A DNA stretch of 64,000 bases from Pararhizobium sp. (GTDB lineage Bacteria > Pseudomonadota > Alphaproteobacteria > Rhizobiales > Rhizobiaceae). The first letter of the stretch is position 1; each line of letters begins with the position of its first letter. Shown here one piece after another: positions 49,713-57,698 of this stretch. A program made the translations under genes and the position numbers. The stretch covers positions 62,001 to 126,000 of the forward strand of contig JAURWE010000066.1 of assembly GCA_030655075.1 (NCBI GenBank). Reading direction: 5' to 3'. Under the pieces are notes generated by a model. That model was not told the DNA's origin. It worked only from the letters and a program-made list of their open reading frames with translations, and did not search any database.

Positions 49713-50960
49713 ATGGTGGCGGCACGCGCATTTGGGAAATCGGTCGCAGACGATCGCGAAAATCTTCGGCTGGCGGCGCTCGAACAGCTGGATCTGCTCG
49801 ACACGCCGAAGGACGAAGGCTTTGAGCGCATCGTCCGGCTGATCAAGGAAATCTTCTCCGTCGATATCGCGCTTGTCTCGCTGATCGATGCGCATCGCCA
49901 GTGGTACAAGGCCTGCTCCGGCCTTGCCGCTTCCCAGGTGGCGCGCGAGGACACATTCTGCCGCTATGTCGTCGATCTGGAAGAGGCCATCGTCGTTCAG
50001 GACGCAAGCAAGGATGCACGCTTTGCCTTGAACCCGGCCGTGACGGGCGAGGCGCACATCCGCTTTTATGCCGGCGTGCCGCTGAAGACGCGCGACGGCC
50101 ACACGGTCGGCACGGTCTGCGCCATCGACCGGCGGCCGCGCTCCTTCAGCGACCGAGACCGCATCATTCTGGAAGAACTGGCCGGCGCCGCCATGGACCG
50201 GATCGAGCTGCAGCAATCGGCCGCGACCGACAGTCTGACCGGCGCGCTCACCCGCCGCGCCTTCCGCCAGGAAGCCGATCAGCTGATTTCGCTGGCCACC
50301 CGCCACAAACACGATCTCTCCTGCATCGCGCTCGATATCGACCATTTCAAGCGCGTCAACGATACCCATGGCCATGCGGCCGGCGACGATGTGCTCAAGG
50401 CCGTTGCCACTATCTGCAAGGCGCAGCTGCGCGCCGGCGACGTTTTTGGCCGGCTGGGCGGCGAGGAGTTCGCCATCCTGCTGCCCCATATCGACCGCGA
50501 AGGCGCCGTCGCCGTCGCCGAAAAATTGCGTCTCGCCATTGCCGCAGCCGAGATCAGCGGTGATTTCGGTACACTCGGTGTCACCGTCAGCCTCGGCGTG
50601 TCGACGGTGTCGATCGTCAGCCGCGACATCGAGACCCTGCTGTCGCAGGCCGACATCGCCATGTACCAGGCCAAGAACAACGGCCGCAACTGCTGCGTCT
50701 CCTGGAGTTCGGTCAAATCCGACAACACCACCGGCATGCGCCGCCGCGTCCTGAAGGCCGGCACCATCCTGTTCAACAGCCGCCGCTCCACCGTCGACTG
50801 CACGATCAAGTCGCTCGGCAACGACAGCGCCGGGTTGCAGGTGATCAACTCCTCCGGCATCCCGCCCGAGTTCGTCCTGATGATCAAGGGCGAGGGGTTC
50901 GAGACCAATTGCAAGGTCATCGCCCAGGACATGCAGACGATCGAAGTCTCGTTCGTCTGA
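49713..50960 (+). CDS. GAF-GGDEF diguanylate cyclase with PilZ-like C-terminus
   Basis: 415 residues from the ATG at 49713, preceded by AAGGAGA. GAF-like domain at about 20-165 ('VSLIDAHRQWYKACSGLAAS'), GGDEF domain at about 170-330 with the active G-G-E-E-F ('RLGGEEFAILLPHIDREGAV'), and a C-terminal PilZ-like module (about 340-415). The PilZ-like module opens 'RRRVLKAGTILFNSRRSTVD' with the R-x-x-x motif. Its second motif is not a full [D/N]-x-S-x-x-G ('SLGNDSAGLQV'), so c-di-GMP binding is less certain. It joins synthesis and possible sensing of product in one protein. Single gene. Confidence 0.9.
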   Translation: MVAARAFGKSVADDRENLRLAALEQLDLLDTPKDEGFERIVRLIKEIFSVDIALVSLIDAHRQWYKACSGLAASQVAREDTFCRYVVDLEEAIVVQDASKDARFALNPAVTGEAHIRFYAGVPLKTRDGHTVGTVCAIDRRPRSFSDRDRIILEELAGAAMDRIELQQSAATDSLTGALTRRAFRQEADQLISLATRHKHDLSCIALDIDHFKRVNDTHGHAAGDDVLKAVATICKAQLRAGDVFGRLGGEEFAILLPHIDREGAVAVAEKLRLAIAAAEISGDFGTLGVTVSLGVSTVSIVSRDIETLLSQADIAMYQAKNNGRNCCVSWSSVKSDNTTGMRRRVLKAGTILFNSRRSTVDCTIKSLGNDSAGLQVINSSGIPPEFVLMIKGEGFETNCKVIAQDMQTIEVSFV

Positions 50961-51002
50961 GAGGCTCGGCGGGGCTCAGCGCCCCGCCTCCCCAACGCGA
51001 CC

Positions 51003-51755
51003 TTACCAGGCGACCGGACCATCCTCGTCGAACAGCCCGCCTGTCGGCCCGTCCGGGCCGATCAGCGCCAGCCGCACCGCTTCGCGCGCGCCCTGTTCGA
51101 CCGTGCGGGTGCCGCGAAAGCCGTTGAGGTCCGTGGCGGTAAAGCCCGGGCAGGCGGCGTTGACCTTGATGCTGGTTGCCTCAAGTTCGATGGAAAAGGC
51201 CAGGGTCACCGCATGGACGGTGGCTTTCGACGGGCTGTAGGCGGCGCCGAACACGTGCCGGTACTCGAACGCCGGGTTGGCGTTGAGCGTCATCGAGCCC
51301 GATGAACTGCCCATGTTGACGATGCGCCCGGCAGGCGCCTGCCGCAGAAGCGGCAGCATCGCCTGCGTCACCGCGATCAGGCCGAAAACATTGGTCTCGT
51401 AGATGGCGCGGATATAGTCCATCGATGCCTGGCTCGGAACATTGTCTTTCAGCCGCTCCTCGAACGATGTGCCCGGTGCCGCCGTGCTGGCAATGCCGGC
51501 ATTGTTGACGAGAACATCGAGGCGGCCGAAATCGCTCGCGATGCTCGCTGCGGCCGCCGCGATGGACGTCGCATCGGTGACGTCGAGCCGGATCGCACCG
51601 GCATCGCCGCCGATTTCCCTGGCCGCAGCTTCCCCCTTCTGCAGGTCGCGCGACCCGACCAGAACCGTCAGGCCCTCAGCGGTCAGATCCCTGGCGATCT
51701 GCAACCCTATTCCCTTGTTGGCCCCCGTGACGAGGGCGACGCGCTTGGCGTGCAT
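51003..51755 (-). CDS. Short-chain dehydrogenase/reductase
   Basis: 250 residues. 'VALVTGANKGIGLQIARDL' (cofactor), 'DVLVNNAGIASTAAPG' (NAG), Ser in 'IVNMGSSSGSMTL', and Y-x-x-x-K as 'AAYSPSKATVHAVTLAFSIE'. The 'GANKGIG' form is like the carbonyl-reductase group. It is divergent from a TetR gene at 51871 and shares a gap with two tandem GGAAC-N3-GTTCC palindromes, which suggests TetR control. Substrate not known. Confidence 0.93.
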   Translation of the reverse strand: MHAKRVALVTGANKGIGLQIARDLTAEGLTVLVGSRDLQKGEAAAREIGGDAGAIRLDVTDATSIAAAAASIASDFGRLDVLVNNAGIASTAAPGTSFEERLKDNVPSQASMDYIRAIYETNVFGLIAVTQAMLPLLRQAPAGRIVNMGSSSGSMTLNANPAFEYRHVFGAAYSPSKATVHAVTLAFSIELEATSIKVNAACPGFTATDLNGFRGTRTVEQGAREAVRLALIGPDGPTGGLFDEDGPVAW

Positions 51756-51816
51756 GGCAGTCTCCTTGATGATTGGATGTGGTCAGCCGCGCGGCAATGT
51801 TGTAGAAAAGGTATCC

Positions 51817-51850
51817 GGAACCTTGTTCCACATATACGGAACGATGTTCC
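51817..51850. promoter_or_regulatory. Two tandem GGAAC-N3-GTTCC palindromes, candidate TetR operators
   Basis: GGAAC-CTT-GTTCC (51817-51829) and ACGGAAC-GAT-GTTCCGT (51836-51852, 7+3+7 perfect). Centres are exactly 21 bp apart (two helical turns). They lie 20-55 bp before the TetR start and 62 bp before the divergent SDR. Confidence 0.75.
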
Positions 51851-51870
51851 GTTTAGCAAGCGGAAAGCGC

Positions 51871-52488
51871 ATGGACGACGGATTGGACAGGGAAGGGCAC
51901 GATTCCGCAGGGGCGCCGGCCGGCGAACGGCGGGTTCGCGCCGATGCTTTGCGCAATGTCGATGGCCTGCTGAAGGCGGCCATGACGGTGTTTGCCGCCT
52001 CCGGCGTCGATGCGCCGGTGCGCGAGATCGCAAAGGAGGCCGGCGTCGGCGTCGGCACGCTCTACCGCCACTTTCCGCAGCGCTCCGATCTCATCACCGC
52101 CGTCTTCCGCCGCGAGATCGACGCCTGCGCCGATGCGGCGCCGCAACTGGCTGCGGACCACCCGCCGTTCGAGGCCCTGAAGCGCTGGATGCGGCGCTAT
52201 GTCGATTTCATTCTCGCCAAACGCGGCCTCGCTGCCGCCCTGCATTCGGGCGATCCGGCCTATGATGCCTTGCCGGCCTATTTCGACCAGAAACTCCGGC
52301 CGGCCTTCCAGATGCTGCTCGATGCCGCGGCCGCCGCCGGCGAAATCCGCCCCGGCGCCAAACCCAATGAACTCCTCTGGGCCGTCGCCAGCCTCTGTTC
52401 GCCGGCCCACGATGTCGGCCCGGACTATTCCCTTGATATGGTCGGACTTCTGCTCGATGGCCTGCGCTACCGTCCGGACAGCAACTAG
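51871..52488 (+). CDS. TetR-family transcriptional regulator
   Basis: 205 residues from the ATG at 51871. HTH: 'APVREIAKEAGVGVGTLYRH' near residue 49. The C-terminal part is typical of rhizobial TetR regulators beside SDR genes ('LKRWMRRYVDFILAKRG'). An alternative ATG at 51844 lies inside the operator and is less likely. It is divergent from the SDR at 51755. The convergent WYL gene overlaps its end by 4 bp. Confidence 0.9.
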   Translation: MDDGLDREGHDSAGAPAGERRVRADALRNVDGLLKAAMTVFAASGVDAPVREIAKEAGVGVGTLYRHFPQRSDLITAVFRREIDACADAAPQLAADHPPFEALKRWMRRYVDFILAKRGLAAALHSGDPAYDALPAYFDQKLRPAFQMLLDAAAAAGEIRPGAKPNELLWAVASLCSPAHDVGPDYSLDMVGLLLDGLRYRPDSN

Positions 52489-53174
52489 GCCCCGGCCACG
52501 CCCCAGCCGCGCACCCACGCCTCGCGCAATCCGTCGCCTTCGCCCTTGAACCAGGCTTGCGTTTCCGCGCAGGCCTCGACCCGGTCGGCACGAAAATTCC
52601 GGAGCGCCTGCCGCAACTCGCACCAGGCGACGATGACCGCCGTCGCCGAATAATAGATCAGCGCGATCGGCCGGATCAGGCGCCGGCTGGCGCGGCCCTG
52701 TTCGTCGCGATAGGCGAGCTCAAGTTTCTGCTCGTCGCGGATCGCTGCCCGCACCACTGCCAGATCGATACCCGACAGGGCAGGGGCGGTGGTGCCCCAG
52801 GCCATCAGCGCCGTGCTTTTCATCGCATGCCGCAGCGGCACCGGCACGGCGCCCTCGATCTTGCGGGTGACGCTGCGGGCCGCCTGCTTCAGCGCCGCAT
52901 CGCCGGTCCGCTCCAGCAGTGCCAAGGACAGCACGATCGCCTCCACCTCCTCGATCGAGAACATCAGCGGCGGCAGGTCGAAGCCGGGGCGCAGCATGTA
53001 GCCGATGCCGCGCTCGCCCTCGACCGGCACGCGCATCGCCTGCAGGGCGGCGATATCGCGATAGATCGAGCGCACCGTCACCTCCATGGCAGCACCCATC
53101 TCCGCTGCCGTCACCGGCTGGCGGGCGAGCCGCAGGATCTGGATGATCTCGAAGAGACGCGAGGCCTTGCGCAT
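52485..53174 (-). CDS. WYL-domain transcriptional regulator (YafY-like)
   Basis: 229 residues. HTH at about 1-60 ('ASRLFEIIQILRLARQPVTA' and 'VTVRSIYRDIAALQAMRVPV'). The WYL domain (about 150-215) has 'RLIRPIALIYYSATAVIVAW' and 'FRADRV'. WYL proteins often respond to nucleic acid or nucleotide ligands. It is divergent from a LysE-family exporter and is the likely regulator of it; an inverted repeat CTGACA-N6-TGTCAG stands 19 bp before its start. Confidence 0.9.
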   Translation of the reverse strand: MRKASRLFEIIQILRLARQPVTAAEMGAAMEVTVRSIYRDIAALQAMRVPVEGERGIGYMLRPGFDLPPLMFSIEEVEAIVLSLALLERTGDAALKQAARSVTRKIEGAVPVPLRHAMKSTALMAWGTTAPALSGIDLAVVRAAIRDEQKLELAYRDEQGRASRRLIRPIALIYYSATAVIVAWCELRQALRNFRADRVEACAETQAWFKGEGDGLREAWVRGWGVAGA

Positions 53175-53193
53175 CGTGTTTCCTCCAACACTC

Positions 53194-53211
53194 CTGACAC
53201 ATCCCTGTCAG
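53194..53211. promoter_or_regulatory. 6-bp inverted repeat, candidate WYL-regulator operator
   Basis: CTGACA, 6 bases, TGTCAG, between the WYL regulator start (53174) and the LysE gene (53297). Position fits joint control of both. Confidence 0.5.
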
Positions 53212-53296
53212 TTGGGGTTCGGTATAGATCGGCTCAACCTGCTGAAAAATCGGCAGAACGTCATTCAAGCATCAAAATAGCAGCGGAACAACTGAC

Positions 53297-53932
53297 ATGT
53301 CCTACATGGAAAATCTCTCCCTCTTCTTCGCCCTGGTCTTCGGCATCATCATCGTGCCGGGCATGGATATGGTCTTCGTCATGGCCAGTTCGCTCACCGG
53401 CGGCCGTGCTTCCGGCCTGGCGGCCACAGCCGGCACAATGGCGGGAGCGGCGGTGCACGCCATCTATGCCACGCTCGGCGTCGGCCTTTTGACCACACTC
53501 GTACCCTCGCTGTTCAACGGGCTGCTTCTGGCCGGCGCGCTCTACATCGCCTGGATCGGCCTGTCGCTGCTGCGCAGCACCATCGCCATCGGCAGCGTCG
53601 GCACGGTCGAGCGGGTTTCCCACTGGGTCAGCTTCCGCCGCGGCGCCACCAGCTGCCTGCTCAACCCCAAGTCTTACCTGTTCATGCTTGCCGTCTACCC
53701 GCAGTTTTTGAAGGCCGAATACGGCCCCTTCTGGCTGCAGGCGCTGGTCCTCACCCTGATCACCGCCGCCTGCCAGCTGGCGGTCTACGGATCGCTGGCC
53801 CTGGCCGCCGGCCGCAGCCGCGACTGGCTGGTCGCAAGCCCCGGCACCACCGCCAACCTCAGCCGCGCCATCGGCGCCCTGCTCATCGCCGTCGCCGGCT
53901 TCACGGCCTGGGAAGGCTGGATGGTGGCGTGA
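53297..53932 (+). CDS. LysE-family translocator
   Basis: 211 residues with six membrane helices, typical of LysE/RhtB exporters. The first helix includes 'LFFALVFGIIIVPGMDMVFV', where the P-G-x-D/N motif is characteristic, followed by 'GGRASGLAATAGTMAGAAVH'. The fourth region 'GATSCLLNPKSYLFMLAVYP' is the second conserved part. Exports amino acids or similar small molecules. It is divergent from a WYL regulator. Confidence 0.92.
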   Translation: MSYMENLSLFFALVFGIIIVPGMDMVFVMASSLTGGRASGLAATAGTMAGAAVHAIYATLGVGLLTTLVPSLFNGLLLAGALYIAWIGLSLLRSTIAIGSVGTVERVSHWVSFRRGATSCLLNPKSYLFMLAVYPQFLKAEYGPFWLQALVLTLITAACQLAVYGSLALAAGRSRDWLVASPGTTANLSRAIGALLIAVAGFTAWEGWMVA

Positions 53933-54012
53933 GATGGCGCATCCACCTGCCGCAAAAAGCAAATTCCAGACGTCACAAAGATTTTGCTTTCCTCGCGGTT
54001 TCAAACTGCCAT

Positions 54013-54045
54013 CATGCGCCGGCAATATCCAAGCATGCGCCGGCA
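54013..54045. promoter_or_regulatory. 12-bp direct repeats upstream of the cytochrome gene
   Basis: CATGCGCCGGCA at 54013-54024 and again at 54034-54045, exactly 21 bp apart, ending 38 bp before the cytochrome start. The arrangement could be a protein-binding site with two copies on one face of the helix. Confidence 0.4.
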
Positions 54046-54083
54046 TGGGAACAGCCGGCCGAAACCTGACAGGGAGACATGAC

Positions 54084-54524
54084 ATGAAACTCAAATCCGT
54101 GCTGGCAGCGGCGACGCTTGCGGCATTCGCCGCCGGCTTCGCCGTGGCGGCGGACAATCGCCATGAGGCCCGCGAGGACCTGATGAAAAGCATCGGCAAG
54201 TCGATGGGCGCGCTGTCGGCCATTGCCAAGGGCGACAATCCCTACGATGCCGAGGTCGTCAAGGCGTCGCTGGCCAAGATCAGCGAATCGGCAAAGGCAT
54301 TTCCGGATCAGTTTCCGGTCGGTTCCGAAAAGGACGACGAGGAAGCCAGCCCAAAAATCTGGGAAAACATGGACGACTTCAAGGCGAAGGCCGCCAAGCT
54401 CGGTGCCGATGCCGATGGCCTGATCGCCCAGCTTCCGGCCGATGGTGCCGGTGTCGGGGCGGCGCTCGGCGTGCTCGGCCCCAATTGCGGCGGCTGTCAT
54501 GAGGTTTACCGCATCAAGAAGTGA
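54084..54524 (+). CDS. Periplasmic cytochrome c' / c-556-type
   Basis: 146 residues. Signal peptide (residues 1-23, ending V-A-A), four-helix-bundle with the haem motif C-G-G-C-H at the C-terminal end ('CGGCHEVYRIKK'). The position of the haem motif at the C terminus is typical of cytochromes c'. The family binds NO or passes electrons in the periplasm. The gene is followed 110 bp later by a diheme cytochrome, and the two probably work together. AGGGAGA precedes the ATG at 54084. Confidence 0.92.
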   Translation: MKLKSVLAAATLAAFAAGFAVAADNRHEAREDLMKSIGKSMGALSAIAKGDNPYDAEVVKASLAKISESAKAFPDQFPVGSEKDDEEASPKIWENMDDFKAKAAKLGADADGLIAQLPADGAGVGAALGVLGPNCGGCHEVYRIKK

Positions 54525-54634
54525 TGCGGTAAACCGGACCCCACCCACACGATATCAAATGGCGCACCGGCTCCTTGCAAAGGGCCGGCGCGCCGCATGG
54601 CATCAAAATCCGCATGTGAGCAAGGGCAGACACT

Positions 54635-55549
54635 ATGGGCAGGTTCTTCAGGAAAGTGCTGTCGCTATTGATCGTTTTCGGCCTCATCGGCGGCGCGATC
54701 TTCTGGTTCGTCACCAAACCGGAGCCATTCCCCGAGGCGCATTGGCAGGGGCTCGGCGACGCCGATGTCGCCAATGGCGAGCGCATTTTCTGGGCTGGCG
54801 GCTGCACCAGCTGTCATGCGGCACCCGGCGCCAAGGACGCGGCCAAGCTGGTTCTGGCCGGCGGCCTCGGGCTGAAGAGCCCGTTCGGCACCTTTCATGT
54901 CCCCAATATTTCCCCCGACGAAACGGCCGGCATCGGCAGCTGGACGCTGGCTGACTTCGGCAATGCGATGAAGCGCGGCGTCGGCAAGAAGGGCGAACAT
55001 CTCTATCCGTCCTTCCCCTATGGCTCCTATGCGCGCCTGACCGACAAGGACGTCAACGACCTGTTCGGCTATCTGAAGACCCTGCCGAAGAGCGCCAATG
55101 TCGCCCCGCCGCATGATCTGCCTTTCCCTTTCAACATCCGCCTGTCGCTCGGCGGCTGGAAGCTGCTTTTCTTCACCGACAAGCCGCGCGTGCCGGTCGA
55201 CACCGCCAATGCCAAACTGGCGCGCGGCCAGTATCTGGTCGAAGGTCCCGGCCATTGCGGCGAATGCCACACGCCGCGCAATGCGCTCGGCGGCTTCGAA
55301 AGCGGCCAGTGGCTGGCCGGCGGGCCCAACCCGGAAGGCGAGGGCCGCATCCCCAACATCACCCCGTCGGACAAGGGCATCGGAAGCTGGAGCGAGGGCG
55401 AAATCGTCGAATACCTGACCACTGGCTTCACCCCCGATTTCGATTCCGCCGGCGGCGCCATGGTCGAGGTGCAGCAGAACCTGGCCAAACTCCCCGCCGA
55501 GGACCGCGAAGCCATCGCCGCCTATCTCAAGGCCGTCCCGGCTTTGTGA
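54635..55549 (+). CDS. Membrane-anchored diheme cytochrome c
   Basis: 304 residues. An N-terminal hydrophobic segment (about 7-26) serves as signal anchor. Two haem c motifs are present: C-T-S-C-H near residue 57 and C-G-E-C-H near residue 195, each followed by the usual Met-bearing part ('GTFHVPNISPDETAG' and 'GRIPNITPSDKGI'). The pattern resembles the cytochrome subunits of membrane dehydrogenases for alcohol, aldehyde or gluconate. Together with the upstream cytochrome c' it forms an electron-transfer unit; a dehydrogenase is not adjacent. Confidence 0.92.
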   Translation: MGRFFRKVLSLLIVFGLIGGAIFWFVTKPEPFPEAHWQGLGDADVANGERIFWAGGCTSCHAAPGAKDAAKLVLAGGLGLKSPFGTFHVPNISPDETAGIGSWTLADFGNAMKRGVGKKGEHLYPSFPYGSYARLTDKDVNDLFGYLKTLPKSANVAPPHDLPFPFNIRLSLGGWKLLFFTDKPRVPVDTANAKLARGQYLVEGPGHCGECHTPRNALGGFESGQWLAGGPNPEGEGRIPNITPSDKGIGSWSEGEIVEYLTTGFTPDFDSAGGAMVEVQQNLAKLPAEDREAIAAYLKAVPAL

Positions 55550-55566
55550 TGCATGCTTGCAGAAAG

Positions 55567-55586
55567 TGATATCATCCTTTAGGATG
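55567..55586. promoter_or_regulatory. Candidate HicAB operator with two short palindromes
   Basis: TGATATCA (55567-55574) followed by CATCCT-TT-AGGATG (55573-55586), 5 bp before the hicA start. HicB-type ribbon-helix-helix repressors bind such sites. Confidence 0.55.
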
Positions 55587-55591
55587 CCGGT

Positions 55592-55846
55592 ATGAACACT
55601 AAGCATCGCAAAACACTTCTTGCGGTCTTTAAGGAGCCGGTGTCCGGTTCCGTCTCTTGGAACGATATCGAAAGCCTGCTTGTCGCGGCCGGTTGTTCGG
55701 TGGTCGAAGGCAGCGGGTCGCGCGTGCGGTTTGTGTTTTCTGACGAGGTGGAAAGCTTCCATCGTCCGCATCCGGCCAAGGAGGCAAAGCGCTACCAGGT
55801 TCGCGCTGCCCGCGATTTTCTGATCCGCATTGGAGTCAAACCATGA
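55592..55846 (+). CDS. hicA: HicA-family mRNA interferase toxin
   Basis: 84 residues with the double-stranded-RNA-binding-like fold of HicA. The catalytic His is in 'SFHRPHPAKEAKRYQVRAAR' (residue about 56) and 'LLVAAGCSVVEGSGSRVRFV' precedes it. HicA cuts mRNA. The stop overlaps the hicB start by 4 bp. Neighbouring palindromes suggest autoregulation by HicB. Confidence 0.93.
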   Translation: MNTKHRKTLLAVFKEPVSGSVSWNDIESLLVAAGCSVVEGSGSRVRFVFSDEVESFHRPHPAKEAKRYQVRAARDFLIRIGVKP

Positions 55847-56184
55847 ATATCATGAGCTACAAGAGCTATTTCGCCCGCATCGACTATGATGCCGAGGACG
55901 AGATCTTTTTCGGCAGGCTGGCCGGAATTACCGACGGTGTCGGCTTTCACGCCGATACGGTGGCCGGCCTGAAGGAGGCATTCCATCAGGCCGTCGACGA
56001 CTATATCGAGACCTGCGCCAAAATCGGCAAAAACCCGCAAAAGTCCTACTCCGGCAAGATGATGTTCCGTGTCGATCCGCAGGTCCACGCCCAGGCAGCC
56101 AAGGCGGCCGAGCTTGCAGGCAAGAGCCTCAATCAATGGGCCGAAGAAGTCCTGTCCAAGGCGGCTGCTACAAAAGCCGCCTGA
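55843..56184 (+). CDS. hicB: HicB-family antitoxin
   Basis: 113 residues. N-terminal HicB fold ('YFARIDYDAEDEIFFGRLAG', 'GVGFHADTVAGLKEAFHQAV') and a C-terminal ribbon-helix-helix ('GKMMFRVDPQVHAQAAKAAE'). The ATG at 55843 overlaps the toxin stop. A Type II toxin-antitoxin pair with hicA, apparently intact. Confidence 0.93.
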   Translation: MNIMSYKSYFARIDYDAEDEIFFGRLAGITDGVGFHADTVAGLKEAFHQAVDDYIETCAKIGKNPQKSYSGKMMFRVDPQVHAQAAKAAELAGKSLNQWAEEVLSKAAATKAA

Positions 56185-56248
56185 TCTCTGTGTTGGAAAA
56201 GAAGCACCAGCCGGGCTGGCGCCATGAGTCGCCGCCCGGCCAGATCAA

Positions 56249-56740
56249 TCAGGCGATGGCCTGCAGATAGCGCATGCCGGTGACCGGCCGCGGCTTGAAG
56301 CTGAGCTCTTCGTAGAAGCGGTGCGCCTGGACATTGCCCGTGGCGGCGCTGACCGAGAGATAGCTGCAACCGGCCTTGCGCGCGTGGTCGCGAGAACTGT
56401 CGATCAGGTGGCGGCCGATGCCGGTGCCACGATGGGCCTGCCTGACATAGAGATGGTTGATCTCCATGCCGCGCGCGCTCTCGCTGGGTCTATAGAGCGG
56501 CGTCAGGATGGCGTAGCCGATCAGCCGTCCTTCGGCCTCGGCCACCAGCGCGGCGATCCACGGCACCGCGCTGAACAGGTCGCGCTCAAGCTCAACCACG
56601 CTTGTCGCGGCGATGTCGCCATGATGCGCGGCGAGCTCGCCGATCATGGCGGTAAGCTCAGTGAGATCGCGCAGCTTGGCCGTGCGGATCGTCACCAGCG
56701 GCGGGCGATGCAGTGTCAGGATATCGGCAGTTTCGGTCAT
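56249..56740 (-). CDS. GNAT-family N-acetyltransferase
   Basis: 163 residues from the ATG at 56740 with GAGGAAG 6 nt upstream. The acetyl-CoA motif is 'VRQAHRGTGIGRHLIDSSRD' near residue 105, followed by 'VSAATGNVQAHRFYEELSFK' (motif B). The substrate is unknown. The upstream frame to 56833 has no conserved residues. The gene lies between two toxin-antitoxin modules. Confidence 0.92.
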   Translation of the reverse strand: MTETADILTLHRPPLVTIRTAKLRDLTELTAMIGELAAHHGDIAATSVVELERDLFSAVPWIAALVAEAEGRLIGYAILTPLYRPSESARGMEINHLYVRQAHRGTGIGRHLIDSSRDHARKAGCSYLSVSAATGNVQAHRFYEELSFKPRPVTGMRYLQAIA

Positions 56741-56924
56741 TGGAACTTCCTCATGGATTTTCACCATCAGGTCGCCATCCAAAAACAAAAGCCGCCTGAT
56801 GGCGGCTTGTTGAACGAGATCAGACAGCCGCACCTATGGGAGCAGCGTAAAATACCAGCGGGCGATGTGTGCGGTCCTGATCATGCCCGCTAGATCTTCC
56901 TTTTTCCGGCAGTTGTCAATGGGG

Positions 56925-57281
56925 TCAGGCCGCCCGCAGTGTGAAGTCGACGTGGATTGCATCGTAGGGAAAGAGGATGCGGCCGTCTTCCGTCCGCTCC
57001 AGAACCCCGGCATCAAGAAGCGCATGCACATCGCCGTGCACCGCCTTGACGTCCCGGCCGGCCCGGCGCGCGGCCTCGCGCAAACTCATCGCGCCCTTGC
57101 CGGATAGGGCCTGAAGCAGTTCCCAGCGTTTGGGCGTCAGAACTTTCCAGAGCAGGTCTACGGATGCAAAGGACAGATGGGCTCCCTGAGCCTCGCCTCG
57201 AAAAGCCGCCGCCATCTGCCGCTTCGTATCTTCCAGTGAGGAAACACCGATCGTAACGGTCTTCATCGCGCTGTCATCCAT
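56925..57281 (-). CDS. tumA: TumA-type HTH antitoxin
   Basis: 118 residues; the first ATG is at 57281, overlapping the toxin end by 19 bp. The second, at 57266, overlaps the toxin stop as ATGA. The C-terminal part is a winged HTH ('KRWELLQALSGKGAMSLREA', 'DVHALLDAGVLERTEDGRIL') like the HVO_A0114 group of putative DNA-binding proteins. It is the antitoxin member of the TumE/TumA module and probably binds the promoter repeat upstream of tumE. Confidence 0.82.
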   Translation of the reverse strand: MDDSAMKTVTIGVSSLEDTKRQMAAAFRGEAQGAHLSFASVDLLWKVLTPKRWELLQALSGKGAMSLREAARRAGRDVKAVHGDVHALLDAGVLERTEDGRILFPYDAIHVDFTLRAA

Positions 57282-57550
57282 GCCTCGGCATCCTTCCAGA
57301 AATCATCCTGCAACGTCTGCAAATCTTGAAAGAGGTATGGCACCTCCCTGTCACGCACATGTTTGTGGTCGCCCTTGCCGGCTTCGTTGTCATAGCGCAG
57401 CACGCAGACATTCTCCGAAACAAGTGCCAGGCTGTATTTGAAATCGTGCGCGCTGCCCCGTACTGGGTCAGGTACCCGCCAGATGCTGATATCGACGAAC
57501 AGCGTCTCGGAAAGAGACAGGCGTTTACGAAGCAACAGCTCAGCCCTCAT
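57263..57550 (-). CDS. tumE: TumE-family (DUF6516) toxin
   Basis: 95 residues from the ATG at 57550, immediately next to a nested inverted repeat. The family marks are 'ELLLRKRLSLSETLFVDISI' at the start, then 'WRVPDPVRGSAHDFKYSLAL' and 'RYDNEAGKGDHKHVRDREV' with the conserved His. TumE proteins are toxins of a recently named Type II toxin-antitoxin family. No Shine-Dalgarno lies before the ATG, so translation may be weak or the mRNA leaderless. The gene order (toxin first, overlapping antitoxin) is normal for the module. Confidence 0.85.
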   Translation of the reverse strand: MRAELLLRKRLSLSETLFVDISIWRVPDPVRGSAHDFKYSLALVSENVCVLRYDNEAGKGDHKHVRDREVPYLFQDLQTLQDDFWKDAEAWMTAR

Positions 57551-57596
57551 TGTTGGAGTTTGCAACAACACTCGACTGTTGTCAATACCTCCAACA
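57551..57596. promoter_or_regulatory. Nested inverted repeats at the tumE start, candidate operator
   Basis: Outer arms TGTTGGAG (57551-57558) and CTCCAACA (57589-57596); inner arms ACAACA (57565-57570) and TGTTGT (57577-57582) around CTCGAC. The outer arm touches the ATG of tumE. It may be a TumA operator and could also form a hairpin in the leader. Confidence 0.7.
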
Positions 57597-57698
57597 TTCA
57601 ATGTTCTGGACGAAAATTTCAAACCTTTGGCGTGGGCACACAGGCGCCACATTCGCCTCCTACCGCTGTCGCCATTGCCGCCGCAGAGAGGAAGTCGA

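Noticed and set aside
54013..54045. Paired CATGCGCCGGCA as a recombination site
   Set aside because: Two 12-bp direct copies without an integrase or duplicated gene end nearby; more likely a binding site or chance duplication.
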